Assembly: GCA_043228905.1 (NCBI GenBank)
Contig: JBHGNT010000022.1
Span: 10,602,001 to 10,666,000, forward strand
Source of the DNA: Azolla caroliniana
Taxonomy: Eukaryota; Polypodiophyta
Direction of reading: 5' to 3'
DNA length: 64,000 bases
Both the position numbers and the translations under genes were made by a program. Below are positions 10,965-22,290 of the stretch, in pieces. The number at the start of each line of letters is the position of its first letter. Position 1 is the stretch's first letter. The notes beneath the pieces are model-generated. The model was not told the origin of the DNA and did no database searches. It was given only the letters and a program-made list of their open reading frames with translations.

Positions 10965-12290
10965 GTGGCATGTTCCTCCATATCCTAGGGTGCTGAACTT
11001 TGCCAAGTTTTGCGAGACAAAGGAGGAATTCAACCACATATATGGTCTGTGAGTGGAGGGTAATGACCTTGTTGTGTTAACAGATAAATCGATTAGTGAT
11101 ATAGAATGGTTGTCAGTCTATAAAGCACCCACAGTGAAAGGCAAGGTGAAGTTGAAGCATGTACGACTAGAGTTGTATGAAGTCTGCATGAGGCTCCACC
11201 AAAAAGTACGTCAAGAGATCACCGTCAACATCGAAGTGTCTGTTGCATTGGCTAGAGCTTTTGCCTACGAGTATTGCAAAATAACAAAGTAAGCAACTAA
11301 CCTTGAAATGTACATGGTAGCTTGGGCTCTTGCAGATGAGGCGTTAGTGGAACGATGCCGGAAGATGGGGAGCTTGCAACAAAAGATGGCATGATTCTAG
11401 AGCATTGCAGTTGATGATGCAACTGCCGACTCTCAACAAACCCAGAAGGAGACACCACACATAAAAAAAATGAAAGCAAACGTGAATGATACAGATGAGA
11501 CATTGATTAGCTATATGCTAAAAAATGTCCATGAAGCCTGTGAAACATTAGAGACAACAAAGTCTGTTGTAGAGAAAGCAACTTTGGCTGCTGCAATGGA
11601 AAGCAAGGTCATTTTGGCAGTGACAACAATTAGAAACAAGATTCAGGTAGCTATTTTTTTGCTAGTGTGTTATAAATAGCTTGTACATGAAAATCTACTT
11701 AGTGAGGCATTATCTAGAACAAGTTGCTCAACATGAGCTCGAAACTGAAGGGCCGCTAGATCACCAGCGGAAAATATAGCTACAAACAGAGATTCAAGTT
11801 CTTTCAATGAACCTGGATCTTCTAGGGCTTAATCCTGTCGTTGATAAAAATTTGGAGAACCTCGAAGTAAGTTAATGATTCTTGTTTCTTGTTGTTCAGT
11901 CTTCCTCGTTAAGGAATGATAAATCGGTAAAATTGTTGGCTGTGTTGTAGGAACAATACACAAATCAAGAACACGTAGTTAGTTGCCTTAAGAAGCAGCT
12001 AAAATTTGTGGAGGGGATGGTAAGGTATAGACAAGAATTGGACCTCTACATTCTTGCTCCCTTCCCAAAAGTAGGAGAACCAGGCAACAATATATTGACT
12101 GTTCAAGTATGTTGCATCGCTTGCGGCTTAGCCCCAAACGACAGAACTACTACCCTGTTGGTACACCTACGAGCATGCTAGCATACATACCATATCGCTT
12201 GTTTTACATATGCCTATTACACTTGTACAGTATGTTAGGGGGATTGCAATACAACTCTCCCTGATGAGTAGAGAAAACATATAGGTAAAT
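10965..12290 (+). pseudogene. Decayed multi-exon gene: coiled coil then PHD-like finger
   Basis: One frame runs from about 10965 to 11650 through in-frame stops (TGA 11050, TAA 11290, then TGA and TAG near 11390). It ends at a GT donor after RNKIQ. Two further exons follow with AG/GT edges: EQVAQHELE..LENLE (about 11718-11868) and EQYTNQEHVV..LAPFPK (about 11951-12070). The continuation reads CCIACGLAPND, LVHLRAC, TYHIACF and YTCTVC. That looks like a C4HC3 (PHD-type) finger with one or two ligands lost, and it also has stops. PHD fingers read histone tails. I do not recognise the gene. It may join the phosphatase-like pseudogene at 13080-14830 as one former gene. Confidence 0.5.
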
Positions 12291-12299
12291 TTGTTGCTT

Positions 12300-13060
12300 G
12301 TCTCTATAGTGTAATAGTTAATTAGTTACAACTTAGCTAATTAGCTAAGCAATATAATGTGTGGTATCTAATTACTATTGTGGCTCTGTAGTATAGTAGC
12401 TAATTAGCTAAGTAGTATAAAGTGTGTTAGCTAATTACCTATTGCCAATCTATAGTATAGTAGCAAGTTAACTAAAAGAGTATCAAGAGTGGTAGCTTAT
12501 TAGCTATTACCAATCTATAGTGTAGTAGCTAATTAGCGAAGTAGTATCATGAGTGTAGCCAATTAGCTACTACCAAACTAAAGTATAGTAGCTAATTAGC
12601 TAAGTAGTATCAAGAGTGATAGCTTATTAACTACTGCCAATCTATAGTGTAGTAGCTAATTAGCTAAGTTGTAGCTAATTAGTTGAGCAATATTGTGAGT
12701 GTAGCTAATTAGCTACTTCCAAACTATAGTTGCTAATCAACTAAGTTGTAGTTAATTACCTAAGCAGTATCAAGAGTGGTAGCTTATTAACTACTGTCAA
12801 TCTATATAGTAGTAGCTAATTAGCTAAGTTGTAGCTAATTAGCTAAGCAATATCAACACTGATACCTAATTAGCTACTACCAAACTAGAGTATAATAGCT
12901 AATTAGCGAAGTTGTAAATGATTGGCAAAGAAGTATCGAGAGTGTAGGTAAGGTGGTAAAAAAGCACAATAGTGTAGTGGATAAATAGCTTCATAAAAGT
13001 AGCTACACCTATCTTGAAAAAGTAGTAGCTAAAGGGAAGCCGCTAATTAGCTGACATGTT
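12300..13060. repeat. Array of the palindrome TAGCTAATTAGCTA
   Basis: At least ten exact or one-mismatch copies of the self-complementary 14-mer TAGCTAATTAGCTA are spread over about 750 bp. They are separated by variable spacers rich in AGTAGTATCAAGAGTGG and CTACTACCAA-like strings. Spacing is irregular, so this is a dispersed-motif array rather than a simple tandem satellite. A second array lies at 16985-17335. Confidence 0.8.
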
Positions 13061-13079
13061 GTTGTAGAATCTCGTGGAT

Positions 13080-14830
13080 TAAGGAGGTTGCATGAGGTGT
13101 CTGGTGCCGATGACGTCACAAAGGATGAGGAGATAACTAGCAATGTGGCTGAAAGTAAGAGTCCTGCTATCACATTTCCTTTAGATCAACTTCACCCTAT
13201 TCTTTTGGAAGATTGTACTAAATTAGGCAATGTTGTGAAAAGCCATGAAATACTCGACCCAACATGTAAATCTGAGCTTCATAACAATAGTATTTTTGAA
13301 CAGTTGATGCAACATTTCTTCGAATCTCAGAACCTTGATTCAACCCCACCGAGCCCAACTGTTGATGATGTCCCACCATATCCCACTCTACTTGAACAGC
13401 TAGTGCAAGTCCCGGTTGACGTGCAAGCCGCTACTGAGGCGATGGAAAGGTTGTCCGAGGAGGACACGTTTGTGCAATGGGTGAAAGAAGCGCGGTTAAA
13501 TGGGAAACCTTCTAGAAAAAGGTGGAAGACGGGGCCGCAATCGGGGACAAGACCAGTTACTCGGCGAAGGTGCTCTTGAATTACTAATTAGTGGGATAAT
13601 ATGACTATTAACTATTTTCCTAGAAAATTATGAAGTTTTCTTATGATCTATTTGGATAAGTTAAACCTCAAATTGGTTGTTGCTTGATTCGTATTATGTA
13701 ATGGAACTCAATATTATTTTTCTGTTGTAGAATATTTCATGTTCATAATGTTGTTTTGTAAGAGTGCTAGATACTTTGTGAGTGTGAATATGTTGGTGTT
13801 TTCTGATGTTGCAGAGTCTAAAGGGTTTGAAACTATTGCTCCTAAGGCCGACAACAATGTAGAAATTGTTGATGTTGTTGCGTGTTTAGCGGGCCCCATC
13901 TTGAAAGTAGATGTAGGTATTGACACAAATGATTTGGTCACGCAAGTAGATCAAGCATGTTGCAATGATGATCTGGTCACGCAAGTAGTTCAAGCATGTT
14001 GCACAGATGATCTAATTTTGCAGGTAGATGTAGCATGTGATACCAGTGGGATGATATGGAAAGCAGAAGTATCTACATGGACAAAGCCACACCCAACGAC
14101 TACACAATACGAAAACAATGTAAAACTAGACCCAACGACTGCACAATACGAAAACAATATAAAACTAGACCCAACGACATAGTCAACCAGGGGTTTGAAG
14201 AGGAAAAGAACACCAATTGTATTAACAGAACCTAAGTTTATTAAAATTGATCGTGTGCTACCAAAACTTGGTGTAATAGAGGCTCAGTTGCAAGAATGGA
14301 AACCTAAACCATTAGAAGACGAAAGAAGAGGCTTGATCTTGGAGCTTGATAAAGCCCTGATGAATGTGTGATATATGCAGCCAAGGAGGGATGTGAATCA
14401 ATTTCTAGAGTGGGTTGTGCAATACTTTGATTTGTTTATTTGGAGTGAAAAACCACGTACAGATGTGTGGAAGTGTGTAGAAAGATTCTTCCCAAAGTGC
14501 CAACAACATTTCAAAGGTCAATGGACACGAGAAAAATGTGAGTAGAAGGATACTGCATGGTTCAAAAGACTTTCTAATTTTTGGGATACCTGGCTAAAAT
14601 ATAATGAAGACAATATGTTGATTGTCGATACGAAACATTTCTGGCATTACTTCAACCTTCGCAGATGTTGTCTCATTGTGCCCAAAGAAATGCCTAATAA
14701 ATACATGGTGAACACTTTTAGCTGCCAACTAAATGCATGGTTGTGGACTCCATACCGAGTTTGGTATGCATATCACATATGTAGAGAAGTTCCATTGACT
14801 GGCAAGACCTTAGTTGTTTATAGGTGATTT
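13080..14830 (+). pseudogene. Degenerate FCP1/NIF-like (HAD) phosphatase domain protein
   Basis: One exon is open at 13088-13579 and ends at a plausible GT donor near the RRR stretch. A second starts after an AG near 13814 and runs in one frame to 14827 across three stops (TAG 14180, then TGA near 14370 and TAG near 14541). Its first part has tandem repeats (DLVTQVDQACC-type, then TTQYENN-type). The end resembles FCP1-like phosphatases: LILELDKALMN at the catalytic-loop position, FLEWVVQYFDLFIWSEKP, QWTREKC and LIVPKEMP. FCP1-type enzymes use DxDxT; here the first Asp is Glu and the Thr is Ala, so catalysis would be lost. Stops make it a pseudogene. Confidence 0.6.
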
Positions 14831-15379
14831 GTAGACATTGCCAATGGTGTATTATAAATATGTAATTTGATGACAAATTAATCAATGAAGAATTAAATCC
14901 CTTGTTTTGAGTAAATTTTCTAGTGTAATTTTTAAATAGGTCCTTGATTTCTAATTTCTTGTTGTTACTTGTTCTCAAAATAGTGTTTGAACTTGTACAT
15001 GTTTCAGTTGAGAGTAAAAAATTCATTGCCAACATGTATTCGAGACAGTAAATACACAATTAACAGACACTAAAAATGAAAGATGCATTTAATAGACTAC
15101 AAAACAGGTTTATTAAGAAACAAGAACAAAAAGAAGACTAAATATAAAAAAGAAGACTCCCAAATGATTTTATTAAACTATTTTTTTGTAATACAACTAC
15201 TTTGTCCACTTTACAAGAAAACTGGTATGATCTCACAGTAGCTACAAATTCCACGGCATACTATTGTAAATACATTCATACATATTAGCACTAATAGTGT
15301 ATAAATCTGAGCAGCTATTGTATTGCAACATCGAGATGTTGATGCGCCTGACCAAATGGGAGTACATGTACGCTACTGG
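14831..15379. other. Non-coding, AT-rich
   Basis: I see no gene or clear repeat between the phosphatase-like pseudogene and the convergent transposase remnant. Confidence 0.5.
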
Positions 15380-16668
15380 TTAGTCTTCTAAAAGCCTATA
15401 CACATAATCGTAATCATCTAGTCTTCCATAAAAAATACCTTTGATGTAGAATGTCTCGACCGATTCAAAATTTTCCCAAGCATCTACAATATTTTGCGTT
15501 GCACATTGTTTACAAACCGTGCACTTCAATGGATAGAAACCAACACCCTCTGAATTATCTTCTTCTGCATTTATAGAGAAATTATCCCCAACATTTATGA
15601 CGTCACTTAGAGTATCTCGACGTCCATGATATGTGAAGTCAGCATTGTTTTTTGTTTCTCCATCAATCGCTTCCTTATCATTCAATGTATGGTGCTCCCA
15701 ATTCTAAATATATGCTTTGTTTAAACAATGCCTCCAATTTGCCCACACACAATGGAAGCAAAAACTAGTTAATTCTCTAACCACAATACAATGATCATCC
15801 AACCTAGAATAACCCCAAACAACATGGAGAGATCACAAATTGGGAATTCCTTGCCACTCCCATGTATTCTCCCTATTTACTTCATCTATCCTCACTTCCC
15901 AAAATACGCGTTTGATATCTTAGACCTACAAGGAATAAACACCAGTTGCACTCGTTGACATATTAGTTCCATCTCATCTCCAAACTTGTTACAGAAGGAT
16001 ACCTTCCAACAAAATAAACTGGACTTCTAGCCTTGAATTGTGATGCACCTCCGTTAGGCCAGACCCAATGTTCAGTAAGCTCCAAATGTTGACATAATAA
16101 CCATTGCCAATGTAACTTAAAACAATGTTGGATAAATAAGGTATAATACTTCTTATCATCAGAAATAAAAAAATGAATTACTTTCTTAACATCACCTGAA
16201 ACTCGAAAATATGTTATGTGCCTAAAAATGGTTACTTGCATTAAACACCAATGCATGGATTGAATTTCCTTCTACTATATGAAGGTATAGTTCTCTGCAA
16301 AATCTACTATTGAGACTACTATATCATTTAGAAAATCAGATATGCAAGTCTTAAAATGATGGGCCTGCCATGAATAAATGAAGTTGTGTTTAATGAACTT
16401 TCCTAGAGATACAACTAGAGACGCCAAATCCCTTTTGTTTAAGCGACTTCCTAACTAGGTCCTTTCTTTTACACACCTTTCCTTTGAAATTGGTGTCCAC
16501 AAACTTAAATAGCTTCATAGAGATTAATATTTCACTACTCAACTCTTTTGGACACCACCTAAATTGGCTAGGTCCACAATCTTGACATAAACCCATGACA
16601 CATTTATAATTGTGGAAGATAGCCTCAGATTCTCTCGGACACAATAGTGAATCTAAAGTACCACTCAT
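15380..16668 (-). pseudogene. DDE-like transposase remnant (VDFAEN / QFKA family)
   Basis: Read right to left, the pieces form one protein: a Cys-rich part (LCPRESEAIFHNYKC, GLCQDCGPSQFRWCP), then VVSIVDFAENYT, EIQSMHWCLMQVTIF, SDDKKYYTLFIQHCF and NGGASQFKARS. Next come PVYFVGRYPSVTS and a C-terminal part with CFHCVWANWRHC and the open frame 15685-15380. This order (VDFAEN, NEIQS, SDD, QFK..RYP) is one I know from uncharacterised transposase-like proteins of plants and animals. In place of the usual SDGCAGQFK-type motif the sequence reads PNGGASQFK, so an expected Asp is missing. Stops and frameshifts break it. The superfamily is not assigned. Confidence 0.55.
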
Positions 16669-16984
16669 GGAAAAGATAACATACTCTGATGATTTACAAT
16701 GATTTTGGAGTCTAGATCAACAAATTGGGCACTCACAAGTGCAGACTGCATCGTTTAGGCAAGAGTTATGGTGACGTAGTAGATTAACAGAATCCTTGAG
16801 AAAACCCATTTGTACATGGTAAATGCAACATCATGTGTATCTATCCTTTAAGCATCTCACAAAGTGTGGCTTAAGATACTCGAATGTTCGTAGTTGAACT
16901 TTGATATTTGGATGCATTCGCTTAAACCTAATAAATAAATCTACCTACATAATAAGAAGAGAATCCAGTGAGTATTCTAATGCT

Positions 16985-17335
16985 ATCTGATGTAGCTAGT
17001 TAGGTATTACCAATAGCTATTGGCTATTCCTAGTGAGTTAGTTATTACTAATAGCTAGTTAGTTATGATCATATTCTGATGTAGCTAATTAGCTATTGTG
17101 GTAGCTAATTAGCTGATAATAGCTAGTCAGCTATTGCTAGTTAGCTATTTTGAGTAGCTAATTAGCTATGATGATATTTTGATGTAGCTAATTAGCTATT
17201 GTGGTAGCTAATTAGTTGATAATAGCTAGTCAGCTATTGCTAGTACCTAGCTAGCTATTTCAAGTAGCTAATTAGCTATGGTCATATTCTAATGCTAATT
17301 AGCAATAGTGGTAGCTAATTAGCTTATAAGGTTTG
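16985..17335. repeat. Second array of the palindrome TAGCTAATTAGCTA
   Basis: About seven copies of GTAGCTAATTAGCTA alternate with GATAATAGCTAGTCAGCTATTGCTAG-like spacers. The same palindrome forms the array at 12300-13060. The two arrays bracket about 4 kb holding the phosphatase-like and transposase-like pseudogenes. Confidence 0.8.
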
Positions 17336-17884
17336 TCCAACACTAGACACAAATAAGGATTGTCATGCTAAGCAACCCTCCATCAGTATCATGTCTTCTT
17401 GGTGAACGTTCCAAATTGTCGCGCTTAAGTAGCACACATATGAGTGATCACGCAATGTCAACATATTTGTGTGGCAATGTTTGGGAATTTAGCGAAACAA
17501 TTTATCCAAATGGTTCCGCTTTAGGACTAGCTTTTCTGTGACAATTGCAACTTGGTTAGTGCCTATATTTCTTTGTTAGAGCACATCACATTAAGTTTTT
17601 ATCACAATTCTAAAGCATGCATTGCAAGCAAAGCATTCTTGTCTGGGCTAAAAAAGGTTCCAACGAAAAAATATAGTACCCAATTTTGCTAATAAGTAAG
17701 CATATTTCCTCACACATATATATACATAACTTCGGTTATTTCACATTAGGAAAACCCATTATAGTTCCTCCATTTAAGGGTACACACATGAAATTTTCCC
17801 ATATCTTGCAAAAGGGAAATTTATTAAACGAATAAATAAAACAATACAATAAGATAATAATAATTTGTCATTATGACTTTAAAT
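17336..17884. other. Non-coding
   Basis: No supported gene or repeat. It is AT-rich with no long frame. Confidence 0.5.
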
Positions 17885-18775
17885 TAGATCATCAAGCTCG
17901 CAGTTGTATTGAAGAGAAAAATTCTCTTGTTGTGGCAGGTGAAACTCCAACATAACCAAATTCTAATCTTATGGCGTCCATCATTCGATGCAAATAATAT
18001 TCATTGCCGGTCATGTGCTCCCCTCATATTGGACACATGCCATTGCTATCTCAGCCACTTTCCATATAGATGATACGTTGTACTCATTCCTATGTCTTTT
18101 GTCGACAATTTTTTCTATTTCACCTTGGTCGTAAAGCATTTGAAACCTAAATTACTTTTGTAATCAATCTAAAAGAGATGTTCCCTAAGCTCAAATATAT
18201 TGGCATAAATGATGATTACCCTTTGAGATATCTGAATGTTAGTATTTCCGGTTTTTGTGTCTCTTATTGAAGGTTGTTGACCCCACATAACTTCGAAGAG
18301 AACTACCCCAAACTATATACATCAACTCTTTCTGTCAATATCAACGTCAATGCATACCTAGATTAAAAGGACATTGAAAGAAATCATGATTTGGAGTAAA
18401 CAATTTGTGATTTCACAAATTACATTCACGAGATAAACATCAAATTTTACTCCTCACACAAAAGCTACTACAAATAGTTGTGTTAATTAACTTTAGATGA
18501 TTTAAAATGTTAACTTCTGAAACATTCTAAGAATAAATGGATTATATGAAAACGTACTCAGGATCCAGATATTCCATGCTACCAATCAACCTTGTTGTGA
18601 AGTCGTCCCCATTGGCTTGTAGCGTTGATATACCAAAATCAGATATTTTTCCTTCTAAATCTTTGGTCAACAAAATGTTACTACTCTTGACATCCCTATG
18701 GATGATCAAAGAGTTGCATCCAGTGTGTCGTTAAGCAAGCCCTACAAGCAATGCCCTTTAAGATGAGAGTAGATT
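17885..18775 (-). pseudogene. Receptor-like protein kinase fragment
   Basis: The minus strand reads a kinase catalytic domain. It shows LIIHRDVKSSNILL (catalytic loop) and ISDFGIST (DFG motif, about 18740-18540), then GSMEYLDPEY (P+1 loop), a probable intron (about 18537-18345), VDVYSLG followed by a one-base frameshift and VVLFEVMWG (about 18330-18270). Further on come YNVSSIWKVAEIAMACV and a TGA where an Arg-Pro is usual (about 18090-18010). The order and the AEIAMACV signature are those of plant LRR/malectin-type receptor kinases (membrane, Ser/Thr). The N-lobe is absent: the fragment ends where a LINE poly(A) tract begins. It is a pseudogene. Confidence 0.85.
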
Positions 18776-18782
18776 TTTCAAA

Positions 18783-20208
18783 AGCTTTTTTTCTTTTTCT
18801 TTTTTTTTCCAAAAAAAAACTCCTTCCATTAGTTATAAAAATTTACAAATGAGACTATTATGTACAAATCCCTGTAGGGATGCGATAGTTCCATCTTATG
18901 TGGATGCCCACTAACTCAAGAAAGGGAGAGGACAACCATTGTTGGATGAAGGCTATTCGTTGTCTTTCAACTCCATCAGAGTCGCCCTTGAGGCCATCAT
19001 ATTGGCTCTTTAGAGTGGCTACAATTTCACTCCATATCTCTTGTAGTAACCTTGTTGGATGCGCGGTTTGGTTGGAGAAGACCCCATATTCAATGGGACA
19101 TTAGGCAATCCCATAGAGCGTGTCATATTGATTCTACTGCATTTGGGCACTCTACACAATTAGGAGAGCTAAGGTTGCCATGTTGCCATGCTCCCACCAT
19201 GTATTAATAGCCATTGGAACGTGGTAATTCACGTCACGTGTTGGCGTTTCTAGATTTTCTACCAAAACTTGGTGATAATTGTGTGAGGAACTTGAAATGT
19301 GTGCCAAACCTTTGTAGTAGCCGGCTCTCGGGCAGTTTGAGGAGCTAGAATGTGGTGACCCAATCTAGTTATGAATTGGAAGAAAGGGATGGGTTTGGTT
19401 CCTTGCACCACATAAGGATCACGCCATGTCCATTGCAAAGGGTCCCAACTGACCTTACGTAGCCATGTGTTTTCATGAGTACATATGTGCCAATCGGGTT
19501 CTACTTTGATCGGATCATGATCTACAATCCATTTATGACCAATATATGCAACTACTCGAATTGTGGTATTCTATGTTTGTGTCTCAGTGTCTCGCAATTC
19601 AAAGCCTTCAATCTTGTCTGGTGTTCCCCTACCTCTCGAGATCAAAGATCCCTCCTCCTCGTAGCCTATCCATTTCTCCATTGTCGTCCTTTGAGTAATA
19701 ACTTCCCTAATCAGAGAGTGTTAATGATTTCTGGTCTCATAGTCCATCCATCCCTGATTCAATGGAGTATGTTGGCTTGATCTTGTAGTGGCAGTGACAT
19801 AAACCATCTCCAACATTCTATACTTTTTCCTAGACCTTCTGCAATGTATCCCCATGAGAACCCCTTATGTGATCCCCGTAGTTGATTAGATTCATCCTTG
19901 ATACATGGGCTCCACAGGATACATTGACTGAGCCAAGTAGGTTCGGACCTCGGTTGATCGCACGTGAGCCCTCGTCTAATGTGACACCATGCTTTCCACA
20001 TGGATGCACTGAATCTATCCTCCAATTGGCAGGAGAAACTAGGTTTGAGATCCATGTTTAGAATCCATCCCATTTGGGGGGCCCAATTGACCCCTTTTCG
20101 TGGCCTAAAGTAAGCAAAACGTAACTGCAGTAGCATTTTCCAATAGTCATTTCCTGGTTGGAATCCTCGCACCACAAATTTGGCAAGTAAGGCTCATGGT
20201 TGTTTACG
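18783..20208 (-). mobile_element. LINE (L1-type) 3' part with zinc-knuckle domain and poly(A)
   Basis: The minus strand begins with ALLAKFVVRGFQPGNDYWK (about 20200-20145) and continues with WNFL-type post-RT sequence and QCILWSPCIKD. It then reads TFQWLLIHGG and the zf-RVT signature NCVECPNAVES..HALWDCLM (about 19180-19110). A T-rich tract on the plus strand at about 18786-18808 is the poly(A) tail on the element's strand. Many stops show decay. Its start corresponds, after a gap of roughly 20 residues, to the end of the LINE piece at 62054. Confidence 0.8.
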
Positions 20209-20451
20209 TACCCATATTTAATGTTTAAATACGTATAGTACCTCGTCATTTGTATAGTACATACTATACCTCAATGTTGTTCAGTCCAATATCATGTAGA
20301 TTCGTCTAATACGGTATTTAACGTATTTATAAAAAAACAGGTATAATATGTATTTATAAAAAAAATGCATGTAAAACCCCAACAAAAAGCAAAAGAAAAA
20401 AAAGATTTTAGTTAAAAAGAAGCCAAAGGAAGGAAGAAAGAAGAATAGAAG
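20209..20451. other. AT-rich segment between LINE piece and copia-1
   Basis: It holds an imperfect duplication (GTATTTATAAAAAAA occurs twice) and ends in a GA-rich tract (AAGGAAGGAAGAAAG) in which copia-1 inserted. AGAAG at 20447-20451 is the left target duplication of copia-1. No gene is seen. Confidence 0.6.
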
Positions 20452-20937
20452 TGTTGGGAAATCGGTCTCTCCGGATGGGATCCGGTGATGAATAAAGAGG
20501 ACCCGGTGAGAACTGGAAGAGAAGACATATCTATAAATATGTTTTGAGTAAGCCTATTGAGGCTATATTTGTAAATAACCCTAAGTTCATATAAGTATAA
20601 ATATGACTTAGGGCAATCACTTTATGAGTTGTTGTTGGAACTGTTGTACAAAAGAGAGCGACAGAGAGGGAGAGAGAGATACAGAGCGATACTCTGTTGT
20701 AACCGCCGCCTAGCGAAGAAAACGAGCTCGAAGTCGTTGCCTATGAGTCTCTGATTGTACCCCTTCTCTTCATAGTGATTGTTCGGAGTCTATGGGCTCT
20801 CGTGGTTTTTCCCTATTAGGGTTTTCCACGTAAACATCTTGAGTTCATTCTTTAGTTTTCATTTCTGTGTTCTCCATTCTCATCAAAGTGTTCAAGACTT
20901 GGTTGTGGCTGAGCAATATTCCATGCTATTCTCGTCA
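20452..20937 (+). repeat. 5' LTR of copia-1
   Basis: It starts TGTTGGGAAATCGG and ends CTCGTCA. It holds a TATA box in AAGTATAAATATGACTTAGG; the same promoter core occurs in the copia-3 LTR, which points to related families. Its partner is 47639-48134. Confidence 0.93.
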
Positions 20938-20940
20938 ATC

Positions 20941-20952
20941 TGGTATTCGAGC
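20941..20952 (+). other. Primer binding site of copia-1 (initiator-Met tRNA, degenerate)
   Basis: TGGTATTCGAGC lies three bases after the 5' LTR. The standard plant site is TGGTATCAGAGC, which copia-3 keeps; here two or three bases have changed. Confidence 0.75.
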
Positions 20953-20966
20953 GAACAACACAGAAA

Positions 20967-22290
20967 ATGGAAGAATCGTTCGGCGGCATATTCAAGCTTA
21001 CTAGCTCCAACTACTCAGTGTGGAAGTCAAAGATGAGGGATATGTTGGTGTTTAAAGATCTTTGGTTGCCAGTTCAATTCGGGGACAAGAGACTGGATAA
21101 GATTGACGCCACTGTGTGGGAGGTGATGCACATGAAGACGGTGGCATACATTCAATGCTTCATCGACATGAGCCTGTACAACAACTTCAATGAAAGGAGC
21201 AAGGCTCATGAACACTGGGAGATGATCTGCATCATGTTCTAGAAACATGAATGTTGTTAATCGGGTTTCGATATTCCGGAAGCTAGTGAGGCTCCGATAC
21301 GAAGATGGCTCCAGTATGGTGGAGCACATCAAGGCCTTCCAGGGACTGATCCACCAGGCAACCTCGTTGGAAGTACCTCTTGCTAATGAGGTACTTGCAT
21401 TGCTCCTACTCGGTTCCCTCCCTGATAGCTAGGAGACGTTAGTTGTCACGTTGGGCAACACCGGGCCGGAAGTAAAATAGCTATCCCTAACAAGAGTCAA
21501 CTCGAGCTTGCTAGATGAGGATGTGTGTCGGAAAGACAAGGAGGTGATCTCTGACGCCAAAGCCCTCCTTACCAAATCGGAAAGCGGAAGACAAAGGAAT
21601 CGGAGTCCCCAAAACTGGGAAAAGTCGGGGACACGGTCAAAGTCTAGGGGGAGACCCACTTGCTTCTATTGCGGCAAGCCGGGGCACTTCCAGAAGAACT
21701 GTCGGCATTTCCGAAAAGACAAGAGAACTTACAGTACCGATTCGAAGAAGTCACCGGACCGAAACGGTTCGGATCGGCGAGGCTCGGACTGGAAGGGAAT
21801 GAAGGCGATCGCGGTAAGTGAAGAGGAACTAATGCTCATCACCGAGGAGAGTGGGTTGTCGATTCCGGACCGGAAATGCTTCTCATCCTACACAACCGAT
21901 GAGCATGGTTGTGTCCGGATGGGGAATGAAGGCACATGTCGAATTGTCGGCATAGGAGATGTGTTGTTGACAACATCAACCAGATGCAAGTTGCTACTGA
22001 AGGATGTCCAACATGTTCCAGAGGTTCGACTGAACCTAATATCAACAGGTCGGCTAGATGATGAAAGCTACATGGGTAGCATGGGGAACAGAGTCATGAA
22101 GTTCAGCAAAGGGAGTCTAATAGTGGCTCGAGCCCAGAAGATCAACACACTATACTTGATGAATACTCGGATATGCCAGGAAGAAGTAAACGTAGCATCT
22201 GACACTGCCTGTGAGCTGTGGCACAAAAGACTGTGTCACATGAGTGATTCCCGAAGACAACCTCATTCCAGTGAAGGACGTGCAACTTGA
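20967..22290 (+). pseudogene. Copia-1 Gag and protease region
   Basis: Gag starts with ATG at 20967 (MEESFGG..TSSNYSVWKSKM). It is broken by a TAG at 21240 and a frameshift, then continues to a CCHC zinc knuckle (CFYCGKPGHFQKNC, about 21661-21702). Compared with copia-3, the protease has lost the segment with the catalytic Asp-Ser-Gly: copia-3 reads WVVDSGASFHLT between ITEE and FSSYT, while here ITEESG is followed by a few residues and CFSSYT. Protease is therefore inactive independently of the stops. The region ends in the pre-integrase HHCC domain (LWHKRLCHMS). Confidence 0.85.

Noticed and set aside
11053-11292. Short gene starting with GTG
   Set aside because: The frame continues upstream past a TGA at 11050 and downstream past a TAA; it is one decayed exon, not a small gene.
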